This document shows positions 48,381 to 57,186 of a stretch of 64,000 nt of DNA, in pieces. Each line of letters opens with the position of its first letter. Position 1 is the stretch's first letter. The notes beneath the pieces are model-generated. The model saw nothing but the letters and a program-made list of their open reading frames with translations, made no database searches and was not told the DNA's origin. Source of the DNA: Flexivirga alba (lineage in GTDB: Bacteria; Actinomycetota; Actinomycetes; Actinomycetales; Dermatophilaceae); NCBI RefSeq assembly GCF_042661025.1, contig NZ_JBHSWH010000001.1, forward strand, positions 4,650,001 through 4,714,000, given 5' to 3'. Position numbers and translations under genes: made by a program.

Positions 48381-49525
48381 GCTTGCCGAACACCGATCCC
48401 GAGCCGCTCGTCGCGCTCACGGAGGCAGGCGTGTCCATCTGGCTGGACGACCTGAGCCGCGACCTGCTGGCCTCGGGTGGGCTCGCCGACTTCGTCCGCG
48501 ACCAGCAGGTCAGCGGAGTCACCACCAATCCGTCGATCTTCGCCGCGGCCATCGGCCGCGGCGCGGCATACGGCGAACAGCTCGCCGAGCTCGCGACGGC
48601 GGATGCCACGGCGAGCCAGGCATTGCGCGCGATGACCACTCGCGACGTGCAGTTGGCGTGCGACGTGTTGCGACCTGTCTTCGACGCGACCGACGGGGTC
48701 GACGGGCGGGTGTCGATCGAAGTCGACCCGCGGCTGGCGGACGACACCGACGCGACGATCGCGGAGGCGCGCGAGTTGTGGCAACAGGTGGACCGGCCGA
48801 ACCTGTTCGTCAAGATCCCGGCCGCGTTGCGGAGCCTGCCTGCAATCACCCGCTGCCTGGCCGAGGGCATCAGCATCAACATCACGCTGATCTTCTCGCT
48901 GCAGCGTTATCAGCAGGTCATTGATGCATTCCTGGACGGGATGGAGCAGGCGCAGCGAGCCGGTCGCGACCTGCACGTGATCACCTCCGTGGCGTCCTTC
49001 TTCGTCTCCCGGATGGACGCCGAGATCGACGCCCGGCTGGACGCTCTCGGGGATGGGCGCGCACCGGAGCTGCGCGGCCGGGCGGCGATCGCCAACGCCC
49101 GTCTCGCCTACCAGCGCTACGAAGAGATGCTGCAGTCTGCTCGATGGGCCGCGCTCGCAGCGGCGGGCGCCCGGCCCCAACGGCCGCTGTGGGCATCCAC
49201 GTCGACCAAGGACCCGGCATACGACGACACGAGGTATGTCGTCGAGCTCGTCGCGCCGGACACCGTCAACACCATGCCCGAGTCGACGTTGCAAGCGGTC
49301 GCTGACCACGGAAGGGTCCCGAAGGACTCGATCCGCGGCACGTACCGGGACGCCCAGCAGACGCTGGAGCAGCTGTCCGCGATCGGCATCGACTACGACG
49401 ACGTCGTCTCCACTCTCGAGGCCCGTGGTGTGGCGAAATTCCAGGACGCATGGAGCGCGCTGCAGGGCCAGATCGACACCGCCCTGACCGACCTACGCAA
49501 CCAAGGACGTGTGGACCATGCCTGA
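48377..49525 (+). CDS. tal: Transaldolase
   Basis: Moves a dihydroxyacetone unit between sugar phosphates in the non-oxidative pentose phosphate pathway. The 382-residue barrel has SIWLDDLSRDLL and GVTTNPSIFAAAI at the N-terminus, the Schiff-base lysine in PNLFVKIPA and GISINITLIFSLQRY after it. STSTKDPAYDDTRYVVELVAPDTVNTMPE is the C-terminal family signature. It is translated from an ATGA overlap with the DoxX gene and overlaps the following flavoprotein gene. Its usual partner transketolase is not in the window. Confidence 0.95.
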   Translation: MSLPNTDPEPLVALTEAGVSIWLDDLSRDLLASGGLADFVRDQQVSGVTTNPSIFAAAIGRGAAYGEQLAELATADATASQALRAMTTRDVQLACDVLRPVFDATDGVDGRVSIEVDPRLADDTDATIAEARELWQQVDRPNLFVKIPAALRSLPAITRCLAEGISINITLIFSLQRYQQVIDAFLDGMEQAQRAGRDLHVITSVASFFVSRMDAEIDARLDALGDGRAPELRGRAAIANARLAYQRYEEMLQSARWAALAAAGARPQRPLWASTSTKDPAYDDTRYVVELVAPDTVNTMPESTLQAVADHGRVPKDSIRGTYRDAQQTLEQLSAIGIDYDDVVSTLEARGVAKFQDAWSALQGQIDTALTDLRNQGRVDHA

Positions 49526-50753
49526 CCCCGAGAAGTTCGTCGTCGTCGGTGGCGGACTCGCCGGCGCCAAGACCGTCGAGGCACTGCGCAAGCGCGGCTT
49601 CACCGGTGAAATCACCCTGTTTGCAGCCGAATCCGAGCTTCCCTACGAACGGCCGCCGCTGTCCAAGGGCTACCTCGGCGATGCCGGCACGTTCGACAAA
49701 GCCGTCCTGCACCCACGCAGTTGGTATGACGACGAGCGGATCGACCTGCAGCTGGGCACCCGAGTCACCGCGATCGACCCTGCACGGCACGAGGTGCGCA
49801 CTGAGGGCGGGGACGTCGCCGGCTACGACAAGCTCGTGCTCGCGACCGGGTCCACCCCGCGGTTGTTGCCGCTGCCGGGTGCCGACGCGCAGCGGGTGTT
49901 GACCTTGCGCACCAGGCAGGACGCCGACGTCATCCGCGAATCCTTCGGCGCAGGAAGGCAACTCGTCATCATCGGCGGCGGCTGGATCGGTTTGGAAGTG
50001 GCTGCGGCTGCACGGACGGCCGACACCCAGGTCACCGTGCTGGAAGCGGCCGAGCTGCCTCTCCTGGCCGTGCTCGGCCCGGAGCTGGGTGCGGTCTTTG
50101 CCGGGCTGCACCGGGAGCACGGAGTCGACCTCCGGCTCGGTGTCAGCGTCACCGCCATACAGACTCAGGACGGCGCTGCAGTCGGCGTGAGCCTGGCGGA
50201 CGGCAGCATCGTGCCGGCCGACGCAGTGCTCATCGGTGTCGGCGCAGCGCCAAACGTCGAGTTGGCGAAGGACGCCGGTCTGGCCGTTGACGGTGGCGTG
50301 CTCGTCGATGCCTCGCTGCGCACCAGCGACCCCGACATCTATGCGGTGGGAGACATCGCAGCACACGACCACCCGTTCCTGCGCTGTCGCATCCGGGTCG
50401 AACACTGGGCGACAGCGTTGCACCAACCGACCGCGGTAGCTGCGTCAATGCTCGGTGAGACAACGGAATTCACCGATCTTCCATACTTCTTCAGCGACCA
50501 GTACGACCTCGGCATGGAGTACGTCGGACACCCGTCACCGCAGGACCGCCTCGTCGTGCGTGGCGATCTGCCCAGGCGCGAATTCATCGCGTTCTGGATG
50601 GACGGCGACGACCACCTGACCGCAGCGATGAACGTCAACGTCTGGGACGTCATCGACGAGATCAAGCCGCTGCTAACAAGTCGCGTCCGGGTCGACCCCG
50701 CACGACTTGCCAATGTAGACGTACCGCTGTCGTCGTTTCTGCCGAATCGCTGA
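49518..50753 (+). CDS. FAD-dependent NAD(P)H:ferredoxin reductase-like protein
   Basis: A 411-residue flavoprotein of the rubredoxin/putidaredoxin reductase family that should pass electrons from NAD(P)H to a small iron-sulfur protein. FVVVGGGLAGAKTVEALRKRG binds FAD, ELPYERPPLSKGYL is the family signature, VIIGGGWIGLEVAAAAR binds NAD(P)H and DIYAVGDIA closes the FAD site. ATG 49518 lies eight bases inside the tal gene; GTG 49509 is an alternative. No ferredoxin or P450 gene is nearby, so the partner is unknown. Confidence 0.88.
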   Translation: MPDPEKFVVVGGGLAGAKTVEALRKRGFTGEITLFAAESELPYERPPLSKGYLGDAGTFDKAVLHPRSWYDDERIDLQLGTRVTAIDPARHEVRTEGGDVAGYDKLVLATGSTPRLLPLPGADAQRVLTLRTRQDADVIRESFGAGRQLVIIGGGWIGLEVAAAARTADTQVTVLEAAELPLLAVLGPELGAVFAGLHREHGVDLRLGVSVTAIQTQDGAAVGVSLADGSIVPADAVLIGVGAAPNVELAKDAGLAVDGGVLVDASLRTSDPDIYAVGDIAAHDHPFLRCRIRVEHWATALHQPTAVAASMLGETTEFTDLPYFFSDQYDLGMEYVGHPSPQDRLVVRGDLPRREFIAFWMDGDDHLTAAMNVNVWDVIDEIKPLLTSRVRVDPARLANVDVPLSSFLPNR

Positions 50754-50834
50754 GCATCGGCCGACGGGTTCCTTTACTCTTTCTTTACCCGGCGAGCGCG
50801 CCGTAGAACCCTCCTCGCCGAAAGATCGATCCTC

Positions 50835-51308
50835 ATGCGTCGTCTTGCACCCACCGTTGTCGCCGTTTCCGTTGCCGTGGGACTGACGGTGCCCCTTGCG
50901 GCACCGGCCCACGCAGCCACCACGCTGAAATTTGCCCGCTTCTACGCCGACCAGCCCGGGTCGGACACGCCGTACACGACGACGCGGCTCAACCGGGAGT
51001 ACATCCAGGTCAAGAACATCACCCGGGCGACGCTCAGCTTGAACGGCTACCTGATCCACGACCGGAAGAACTACCACGTCTACCGCTTCCCGAAGACCTT
51101 CCGTCTCGGCGCGGGCAAGACGGTCACGGTGCACACCGGGAGGGGCACCAACACCTCCGCCAACCTCTACTGGGGACTGCGCTCGATGGCGTGGAACAAC
51201 ACCGGCGATACCGCATACCTGATGAAGGGTTCGACGAAGATCACCAGCTGCACCTACACGCCGATCAGGGCGCAGCTTGCCGCGAAGACCGGCTACAAGA
51301 ACTGCTGA
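50835..51308 (+). CDS. Secreted lamin-tail-domain (LTD) protein
   Basis: A 157-residue exported protein. The signal peptide MRRLAPTVVAVSVAVGLTVPLAAPAHA is cleaved after AHA. The rest is one LTD immunoglobulin-like domain: REYIQVKNITRATLSLNGYLIHDR, then FRLGAGKTVTVHTGRGTN and NNTGDTAYLMK. Two cysteines near the C-terminus (TSCTYT and YKNC) may bond. LTD domains often tether other modules to DNA, wall or membrane; a stand-alone one has no assigned role. Confidence 0.82.
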   Translation: MRRLAPTVVAVSVAVGLTVPLAAPAHAATTLKFARFYADQPGSDTPYTTTRLNREYIQVKNITRATLSLNGYLIHDRKNYHVYRFPKTFRLGAGKTVTVHTGRGTNTSANLYWGLRSMAWNNTGDTAYLMKGSTKITSCTYTPIRAQLAAKTGYKNC

Positions 51309-51323
51309 CCCGGGAAGGCTTCC

Positions 51324-51347
51324 GCTCACCTTTTCGTTGTGGTGAGC
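51324..51347 (+). promoter_or_regulatory. Hairpin abutting the msrA start codon
   Basis: GCTCACC (51324-51330) and GGTGAGC (51341-51347) form a perfect seven-pair stem with a ten-base, T-rich loop. The second arm ends at the base before the ATG at 51348, so it would cover the ribosome binding region. It might instead be the tail structure of the LTD transcript. Confidence 0.4.
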
Positions 51348-52055
51348 ATGAGTTTCCTCTTCGGCCGTAAGACGTCCATGGTGTCCCCCGACGAAGCGCT
51401 GCCCGGTCGCCAGGCGCAGCTGCCCGGCATACCCGAGAAGCACGAAGTGCTCGGCAGCCCGTTGCAGGGACCGTGGCCCGACGGCACTCAATTGCTGTAT
51501 GTCGCAATGGGTTGTTTCTGGGGCACGGAGCGGATCTTCTGGCAGCAGCCGGGCGTCGTGTCGACGGCGGCCGGTTACATGGGCGGCTACACGCCCAACC
51601 CGACCTACGAAGAGACCTGCACCGGGCGCACTGGACACACCGAGGCGGTGCTGGTCGCCTACGACCCGGCGAAGACCTCGCCGGAACTGCTGCTCAAGGC
51701 GTTCTGGGAGAACCACGACTCGACCACTGCAAATCAGCAGGGCAACGACCTCGGCACCCAGTACCGCTCAGCGATTTATTGGACGACGCCGGAGCAGGAA
51801 CAGGCCGCGATCGCGACGCGAGATGCGTTCCAAAAAGTGTTGCACGACAACGGTTTCGGTGAGATCAGCACCGAGATCCGGCCTGCAGCCGAAGCGGGGC
51901 CGTTCTTCTACGCCGAGGACTACCACCAGCAGTACCTGCACAAGAACCCGGCTGGCTATTGCAATCACGGCCCGAACGGCATGACCTGTCCTGTCGGCAT
52001 ACTCCGCCAGGACCAGCTGCCCAGCCAGGAGTCGGTGCTGCGCGCGCAGGAGTAA
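51348..52055 (+). CDS. msrA: Peptide-methionine (S)-S-oxide reductase
   Basis: Repairs oxidised methionine; 235 residues. The catalytic cysteine is in YVAMGCFWGTERIFW; GYMGGYTPNPTYEETCTGRTGHTEAV follows, and FYYAEDYHQQYLHKNPAGYCNHG holds the substrate site and a recycling cysteine. The N-terminal extension of about 45 residues before the catalytic core is typical of the actinobacterial subgroup. ATG 51348 is preferred to two GTG codons just upstream. It stands alone between the LTD protein and the inhibitor-protease pair. Confidence 0.95.
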   Translation: MSFLFGRKTSMVSPDEALPGRQAQLPGIPEKHEVLGSPLQGPWPDGTQLLYVAMGCFWGTERIFWQQPGVVSTAAGYMGGYTPNPTYEETCTGRTGHTEAVLVAYDPAKTSPELLLKAFWENHDSTTANQQGNDLGTQYRSAIYWTTPEQEQAAIATRDAFQKVLHDNGFGEISTEIRPAAEAGPFFYAEDYHQQYLHKNPAGYCNHGPNGMTCPVGILRQDQLPSQESVLRAQE

Positions 52056-52061
52056 CGCGGT

Positions 52062-52394
52062 CTAATCGACCACGACGACGGTGATGCGTCGTCGCTGCAG
52101 TGCAGCGTCCGGCGCCTCCCACGGTCGAGCCTGCACCAGCTCGACCGTGGTCGTCCCGATGCGTAGGCCGGTGAGCGTCACCGTCTCCGGTGCGCTCACC
52201 CCCGGTGCCGCTTGCGAACCGCCACTGCCCTCGAGTCCGCGATGCCACTGTGCCTCAACGACATCCGAGCCGGCCAGCGACTCCCACCGATAACCGGCGG
52301 TCCCGAGGCCGGGCAGGCGAAGCGCCATCGACTGCCCGACCCGCAGGATCAGTTGCTCCGGGACGTCCACGTCCCCCTCCTCGCGGCTGGCCAT
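52062..52394 (-). CDS. Chagasin-like (I42) cysteine-protease inhibitor
   Basis: A 110-residue all-beta protein that matches the chagasin family of papain inhibitors. The three inhibitory loops of that family are readable: LGTAGYRW for the NPTTGYxW loop, GSGG for the GxGG loop and ARPWE for RPW. LILRVGQSMALRLPG is the first strand region. No signal peptide is visible, so it should be cytoplasmic. It lies three bases downstream of a papain-like protease gene on the same strand, so the two are surely cotranscribed, and it probably protects the cell from that protease. Confidence 0.85.
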   Translation of the reverse strand: MASREEGDVDVPEQLILRVGQSMALRLPGLGTAGYRWESLAGSDVVEAQWHRGLEGSGGSQAAPGVSAPETVTLTGLRIGTTTVELVQARPWEAPDAALQRRRITVVVVD

Positions 52395-52397
52395 CGG

Positions 52398-54335
52398 TCA
52401 GGTCACCTGGAACCAGCCGGCCCACCCGCTCGACCCGTCCCACCAGGTGCTGTAGACCAGGCCGTCGGTGCCGGTGGTGAAGACGTCGATGTGGTTCTGC
52501 GTGCGCGAGATGCTCGCGACCTGACCACCCCTCGTGCTCACCCCGCCGGACACGTTGAACCAGTTCGCCCAGCCACTCGAGCCGTCCCACCAGGTGCTGT
52601 AGACGCGGTTGTCGGTGCCGACCACGAACAGGTCCAGATGCGTTGCGTAGCGAGCGAGAACCGTGACATCGGAGCCCGGTGAGGCGACACCGCCGCTGAC
52701 CTGGAACCAACTGTTCGCCCAACCGCCCTGGTCGTTCCACCAGGTCGACATGATCCGGCCCGAGGTGTCCGTCGTGAACAGGTCGAGGTTCCCCGTGGCC
52801 CGAGAAACCACCGAGACCCGGGCGCCCGCGCCGCAGGTGACACCCGGCAACGCGAACCAGTTCGACCACCCGGACGATGCGTCCCACCAGCACGAATAGA
52901 CCCGGTTGTCGGTGCCGACGGTGAAAACGTCGAGGTGATTGGTGAATCGGGAGACCGCGGTGACCGGCGAACCGGCCGCCGCGACGCCCCCTGCGAGCTG
53001 GAACCAGCCGTTCGCCCAACCGGACGAGGCATCCCACCACGTCGACATCGTCTTTCCCGAGCTGTCGGTGGTGAACAGATCGAGGTGATCCTTGAAGCGA
53101 CTGACCACCTCGACACTCGAGCCTGGTCGCGCGGTGAGGCCTGGAATAACGAACCAGGAAGCCCACCCGGACGACGCGTCCCACCAGCACGAGTAGACCC
53201 GGTTGTCGGTGCCGACCGTGAACAGGTCGAGGTGATCTGGGAACCGCGACACCGACGTCACCGGCGACCCTTCTCCGCCCGGCGATGCGACTCCGCCGCC
53301 GACCCAGAACCAGCGTCCCCAACCGGACGAGCCGTCCCACCAGGTGCTGACCGTCTTGCCGTCCGGCGCGACTGCGAACACGTCGAGGTGTTGCGGGTAG
53401 CGCGCCACGACGCTCATCGGCGTTGTCGCCTTACCGGACTGGGTGAGCGGGATCAGCGGAGACGTGATCGTTCCGTCGATGCCCCACATCTCCGCATCGA
53501 TCCCGGCGCTGCCATAGGCGATGCGGAAGAAGCCTTGCTCGCCCCAGCCGGTCCCCCAGGAATTCTTCGCGATCCAGCAGCCATGCGCGTCGTCATACCC
53601 GACGATGCACACGCAGTGCCCGCCGATCACGTTGCCGCTCGTCGACGCGTTGTAGGTGTAGACCCCGCCGGCGTAGTGGTAGTAGAAGTCCTCGTAGACG
53701 GTGAAGCAGGTGGTCATCGGCCCGGTGGAGGCGATGAACTGCTTCATGGCGGTGATCGAGTTGCAAGTGGTGCTCGACGTGAACTTCGTCAGCCTCGTCT
53801 GCCAATCGGGGCAGAGGTTGCACGCCTGATTGGCCGCCGTGTAGGGGAAGCAGGTCGCGTCGACGATGCCGTCCGCCATACAGGCGTAGGCCTGGTCCGG
53901 CCACCAGCCGCCGCCCGGGCACGCTCCGGCGCCGTGCTGCGGGCCGTAGCAGAAGAACAGTTGCGCCTCGGACAGATCGACGGTCAAGCCCGGGTTGTGT
54001 GCCCGGATGCGGACCATCGACTCCAGTGCCGCGATCGCGCCGAACGCGACACATGAACCGCAGCCGCCCTGGTCCTCGATCGGGGTGACGTAATTGCCAC
54101 CGCTCGTCCGCCAGTCGAACGTTGCCGGCACGCCGGCCGGCGCCCCCGCGACCCGTGGCCGCGCAGCCGCGGTGGCTTGCCGCTCTTCGAGCGAAGCAAC
54201 TCCTGCCGGCGGCACCGCACCCAGGCGGGACTGCGCCTGCAACAACGAATGTCCGGAGTTCGCGGTGACCCCCGGTGTCCACGGCAACTCGAGCTCGCGG
54301 ACGCGTGCCTGCAACTGGGAAAGCTCAATGGCCAT
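52398..54335 (-). CDS. Papain-like cysteine protease with seven-repeat beta-propeller tail
   Basis: A 645-residue protein. Residues 1-70 form a short propeptide-like region. The C1A peptidase domain (about 70-290) has Gln89 and Cys95 in EDQGGCGSC, His240 in GGHCVCIVGYDD and Asn258 in AKNSWGTGWGEQG. From about 305 to the end are seven repeats of about 48 residues, each with a D(L/V)F...STWWD.SSGW..WF pattern, as in PLL-type glycan-binding propellers. No signal peptide is evident even though many cysteines suggest disulfides. AGGAGG precedes ATG 54335. The next gene encodes a chagasin-like inhibitor. Confidence 0.9.
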   Translation of the reverse strand: MAIELSQLQARVRELELPWTPGVTANSGHSLLQAQSRLGAVPPAGVASLEERQATAAARPRVAGAPAGVPATFDWRTSGGNYVTPIEDQGGCGSCVAFGAIAALESMVRIRAHNPGLTVDLSEAQLFFCYGPQHGAGACPGGGWWPDQAYACMADGIVDATCFPYTAANQACNLCPDWQTRLTKFTSSTTCNSITAMKQFIASTGPMTTCFTVYEDFYYHYAGGVYTYNASTSGNVIGGHCVCIVGYDDAHGCWIAKNSWGTGWGEQGFFRIAYGSAGIDAEMWGIDGTITSPLIPLTQSGKATTPMSVVARYPQHLDVFAVAPDGKTVSTWWDGSSGWGRWFWVGGGVASPGGEGSPVTSVSRFPDHLDLFTVGTDNRVYSCWWDASSGWASWFVIPGLTARPGSSVEVVSRFKDHLDLFTTDSSGKTMSTWWDASSGWANGWFQLAGGVAAAGSPVTAVSRFTNHLDVFTVGTDNRVYSCWWDASSGWSNWFALPGVTCGAGARVSVVSRATGNLDLFTTDTSGRIMSTWWNDQGGWANSWFQVSGGVASPGSDVTVLARYATHLDLFVVGTDNRVYSTWWDGSSGWANWFNVSGGVSTRGGQVASISRTQNHIDVFTTGTDGLVYSTWWDGSSGWAGWFQVT

Positions 54336-54492
54336 CGCCGGCCTCCTGATTCTGGCTGTCGCAACAGCGGATCGGCGGCGCGCGGATGCGAGCTGCCGCG
54401 AGAGCCGGCCGGTTGCTGGCTGAGCCCACGGATCGACCTCTCACTGACAGGAGGGCCGTATGGCGCGACCTGATACGCGTTGCGCGCTCCAC

Positions 54493-54591
54493 TCAGTTCC
54501 GCATTGGCCTGAGTTTGAAGAGAACGATGCCGAGGTACGCGTTCAGCACGGTCTGCTCGGCGGCCGCGTCGGACAGCTGAGCCTCAACCAC
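54493..54591 (-). CDS. Possible 32-residue peptide after the UvrA-like gene
   Basis: A GTG-started frame (VVEAQLSDAAAEQTVLN...LRPMRN) begins 12 bases after the corrected UvrA-like stop. Third codon positions are GC-rich over most of it, and the peptide has an amphipathic look. It may be a real small gene, the remnant of a larger C-terminus, or chance. The rest of the stretch 54336-54602 shows nothing else I can support. Confidence 0.2.
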   Translation of the reverse strand: MVEAQLSDAAAEQTVLNAYLGIVLFKLRPMRN

Positions 54592-54602
54592 GGGCAGCGA
54601 CG

Positions 54603-57068
54603 TCAGCCCGCCGCGAGATGCTTGGCCAGGTAGGGCGCCGTGGCACTTCCTTTCGCCCGGGCAACCGTCTCGGGCGTGCCGGTCGCGATGACCCGACCAC
54701 CCTGGTCACCACCCCTGGACCGAGGTCGATGACCCAGTCGGCGCTGGCGATCGTGTCGAGGTCGTGCTCGACCAGCACCACGGTGTTGCCGGCATCCACC
54801 AACCGGTGCAGCTGGCGGACCAGCAGTGCGATGTCGGAGGGGTGCAGCCCGGAGGTGGGCTCGTCGAGCAGGTAGAGCGCGTGCCCGCGACGGGCTCGCT
54901 GCAGCTCGGTCGCGAGTTTGATCCGCTGCGCCTCTCCGCCGCTGAGCTCGGTCGCCGGCTGCCCCAGCCGCAGGTAGCCCAGGCCGACCTCCCGCAACGT
55001 GGTCAGGCTGCGCGCGGCAGCCGGCACGTCGCTCAGGAATTCCGCAGCCTCGTCAACGGACAGGGAAAGCACGTCCGCGATGGTCCTGCCGCGGTAGTCG
55101 ATCTCGAGGGTCTCCGCGTTGTAGCGCGCACCGTGGCAGGCCGGGCAGGGCGCGTAGGTGCCGGGCAGGAAGAGCAGCTCCACCGAGACGAACCCCTCCC
55201 CCTGGCAGGTCTCGCAGCGGCCCTCGGCCACGTTGAAGGAGAAGCGACCCGCGCCATACCCGCGGCTACGAGCTTCCGGCGTGGCGGCATACAGCTTGCG
55301 CACGGCATCGAACAGCCCCGTGTAGGTGGCCAGGTTGGAACGTGGCGTGCGCCCGATCGGCCGCTGGTCCACCCGCACGAGCCGGTCGAAGGACTCGAGT
55401 CCGGTGGCGTCGTCGACGTCGACCTCGAAGTCGCTGTCCTCGGTGTCATCGGGCGCCTGACCGAGATGGCGGCGCACCAGCTCGGAGAGCACCTGCGTGA
55501 CCAGCGTGGACTTGCCCGACCCGGAGACCCCGGTCACGGCCGTCAGCACGCACAGCGGAATCTCGACCGAGAGATCCTGCAGGTTGTGGCGGTTCACTCC
55601 GCGCAGATGCAGCCAACCGTGGGGTGGGCGCTGCGGGCGGACGAGGGGTTCAGCACGACCGAAGATGTAGTCCCCGGTGACCGACCCCGCAACCTGCTCG
55701 AGGCCTGCGACCGGCCCGGAGTAGAGCACCTCGCCACCGCCCTCGCCTGCGCCCGGGCCGATGTCGATGATCCAGTCGGCTCGGCGCACCACGTCGAGAT
55801 CGTGCTCGACCACGAACAGCGAGTTGCCCGAGGCCTTCAGGGTGTCCAGCACGTCCAGCAGCGGCTCGGCGTCGGCGGGGTGCAGACCTGCGGACGGCTC
55901 GTCAAGCACGTAGACGACTCCGAAGAGGCCCGAGCGCAGTTGGGTCGCGATGCGCAACCGCTGTGCCTCTCCCGGTGAGAGCGTGGTGGAGCTGCGTCCC
56001 GGCGAGAGATAGCCCAGCCCCAGGTCGAGCAACACCTGGACCCGCGCGACGAGGTCGGCGCAGATGCGCACCGCGACCTCGGTCGCCTCCCCGAGCCGGC
56101 CGACGACGTCGCCGCCGCGGCCTCCTCGAGCTCGGCCACCGGACGCAGCAGCGCGACCAGCTCGCTGAACGACAACGCGTTGAGCTGCCCGATGTTCTGC
56201 CCGCGGAAGGTGACCGCCAGCGAGTCCGCCTGCAGCCCCGTGCCATCGCATTCCGGGCAGGACACGCTCTGGACGAAACGCATCACCTTGTCGCGCATCA
56301 TCTGGCTCTGGGAGTTCGCAAGCACGTGGTGCACGTGCGTGCGGGCGCTGCGGAACAAGCCGTAGTAGCCGTGGTCGACACGGCCCGGCTCGGGCTCGAT
56401 CATCACCTTCGGCTGCTCCTCGGTGAAGAGCAGCCACTCACGATCCTTCGCCCGCAACTTGCTCCAGGGGTGTCCAGATCGATGCCCAGCCCCGACACGA
56501 TGCTGCGCAGATTTGCGCCCTGCCAGGCACCCGGCCAGGCGGCGATCGCCCCCTCCCGAATCGTCAACGACCGGTCCGGCACCATCAGCTCCTCGCTGAC
56601 GTCGTGCTCCTCACCCAGCCCGTGGCAACGTGGACAGGCTCCTGCGGCTGTGTTCGGTGAGAACGCCTCTGCGGCCAGTCGCGACGCGCCCTCGGGGTAG
56701 GTGCCGGCGCGCGAGTAGAGCATCCGCAGCAGATTGGACAACGTGGTGAGCGTGCCGACCGTCGAGCGCGAGCTGGCGGCACCGCGGCGCTGCTGTAGCG
56801 CCACGGCCGGGGGCAGCCCGGTGATCTCCTGCACGTGCGGAGCACCCACCTGCTGCAACAGGCGGCGAGCGTATGGCGCCACCGACTCGAAGTAGCGGCG
56901 CTGCGCCTCGGCATACAGGGTGCCGAAGGCCAGGGAGGACTTGCCGGAGCCCGAGACGCCGGTGAAGGCGACCATCGCGTCCCGAGGCAGGTCCACGTCG
57001 ACGTTCTTGAGGTTGTGCTCGCTGGCGCCCCGGACATGGACGAAGTGGTCGCGTTGGTCGTCGGTCAC
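54603..57068 (-). CDS. Short UvrA paralogue (UvrA2/DrrC-like ATPase), three single-base frameshifts
   Basis: A tandem ABC ATPase of about 822 residues when repaired, shorter than UvrA (about 950). HFVHVRGASEHNLKNVDVDLPRDAMVAFTGVSGSGKSSL is the first Walker A, CPRCHGLGEEHDVSEEL and CPECDGTGLQADSL are zinc-type motifs, and TAVTGVSGSGKSTLVTQVL is the second Walker A. CETCQGEGFVSVELLFLP and ATELSGGEAQRIKLATELQ follow. Single bases are missing near 56467-56470, 56108-56116 and 54712-54715. Repair gives a C-terminus ending APYLAKHLAAG with a stop at 54603. Relatives give resistance to DNA-binding drugs; true excision repair is less likely. Confidence 0.87.
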
Positions 57069-57186
57069 TGCCCCTGTTTATCTGCTGCCGTCGTCGAACA
57101 CAACGGAATCCCCTCCGGGTGCTCCTGGAACCGTTGTCAGCGGATTTTCGACCGCTCAAGTCGGCGCGAGTCACCGATCACCGCAA

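Noticed and set aside
52398..53420. DNA-level tandem repeat in the protease gene
   Set aside because: The periodicity is at protein level (propeller blades); the nucleotide copies have diverged, so it is not a simple DNA repeat.
54460..54624. + strand 54-codon ORF with a good AGGAGG-like site (GACAGGAGGGCC)
   Set aside because: It overlaps the corrected 3' end of the UvrA-like gene on the other strand, has mixed codon use and no similarity I know.
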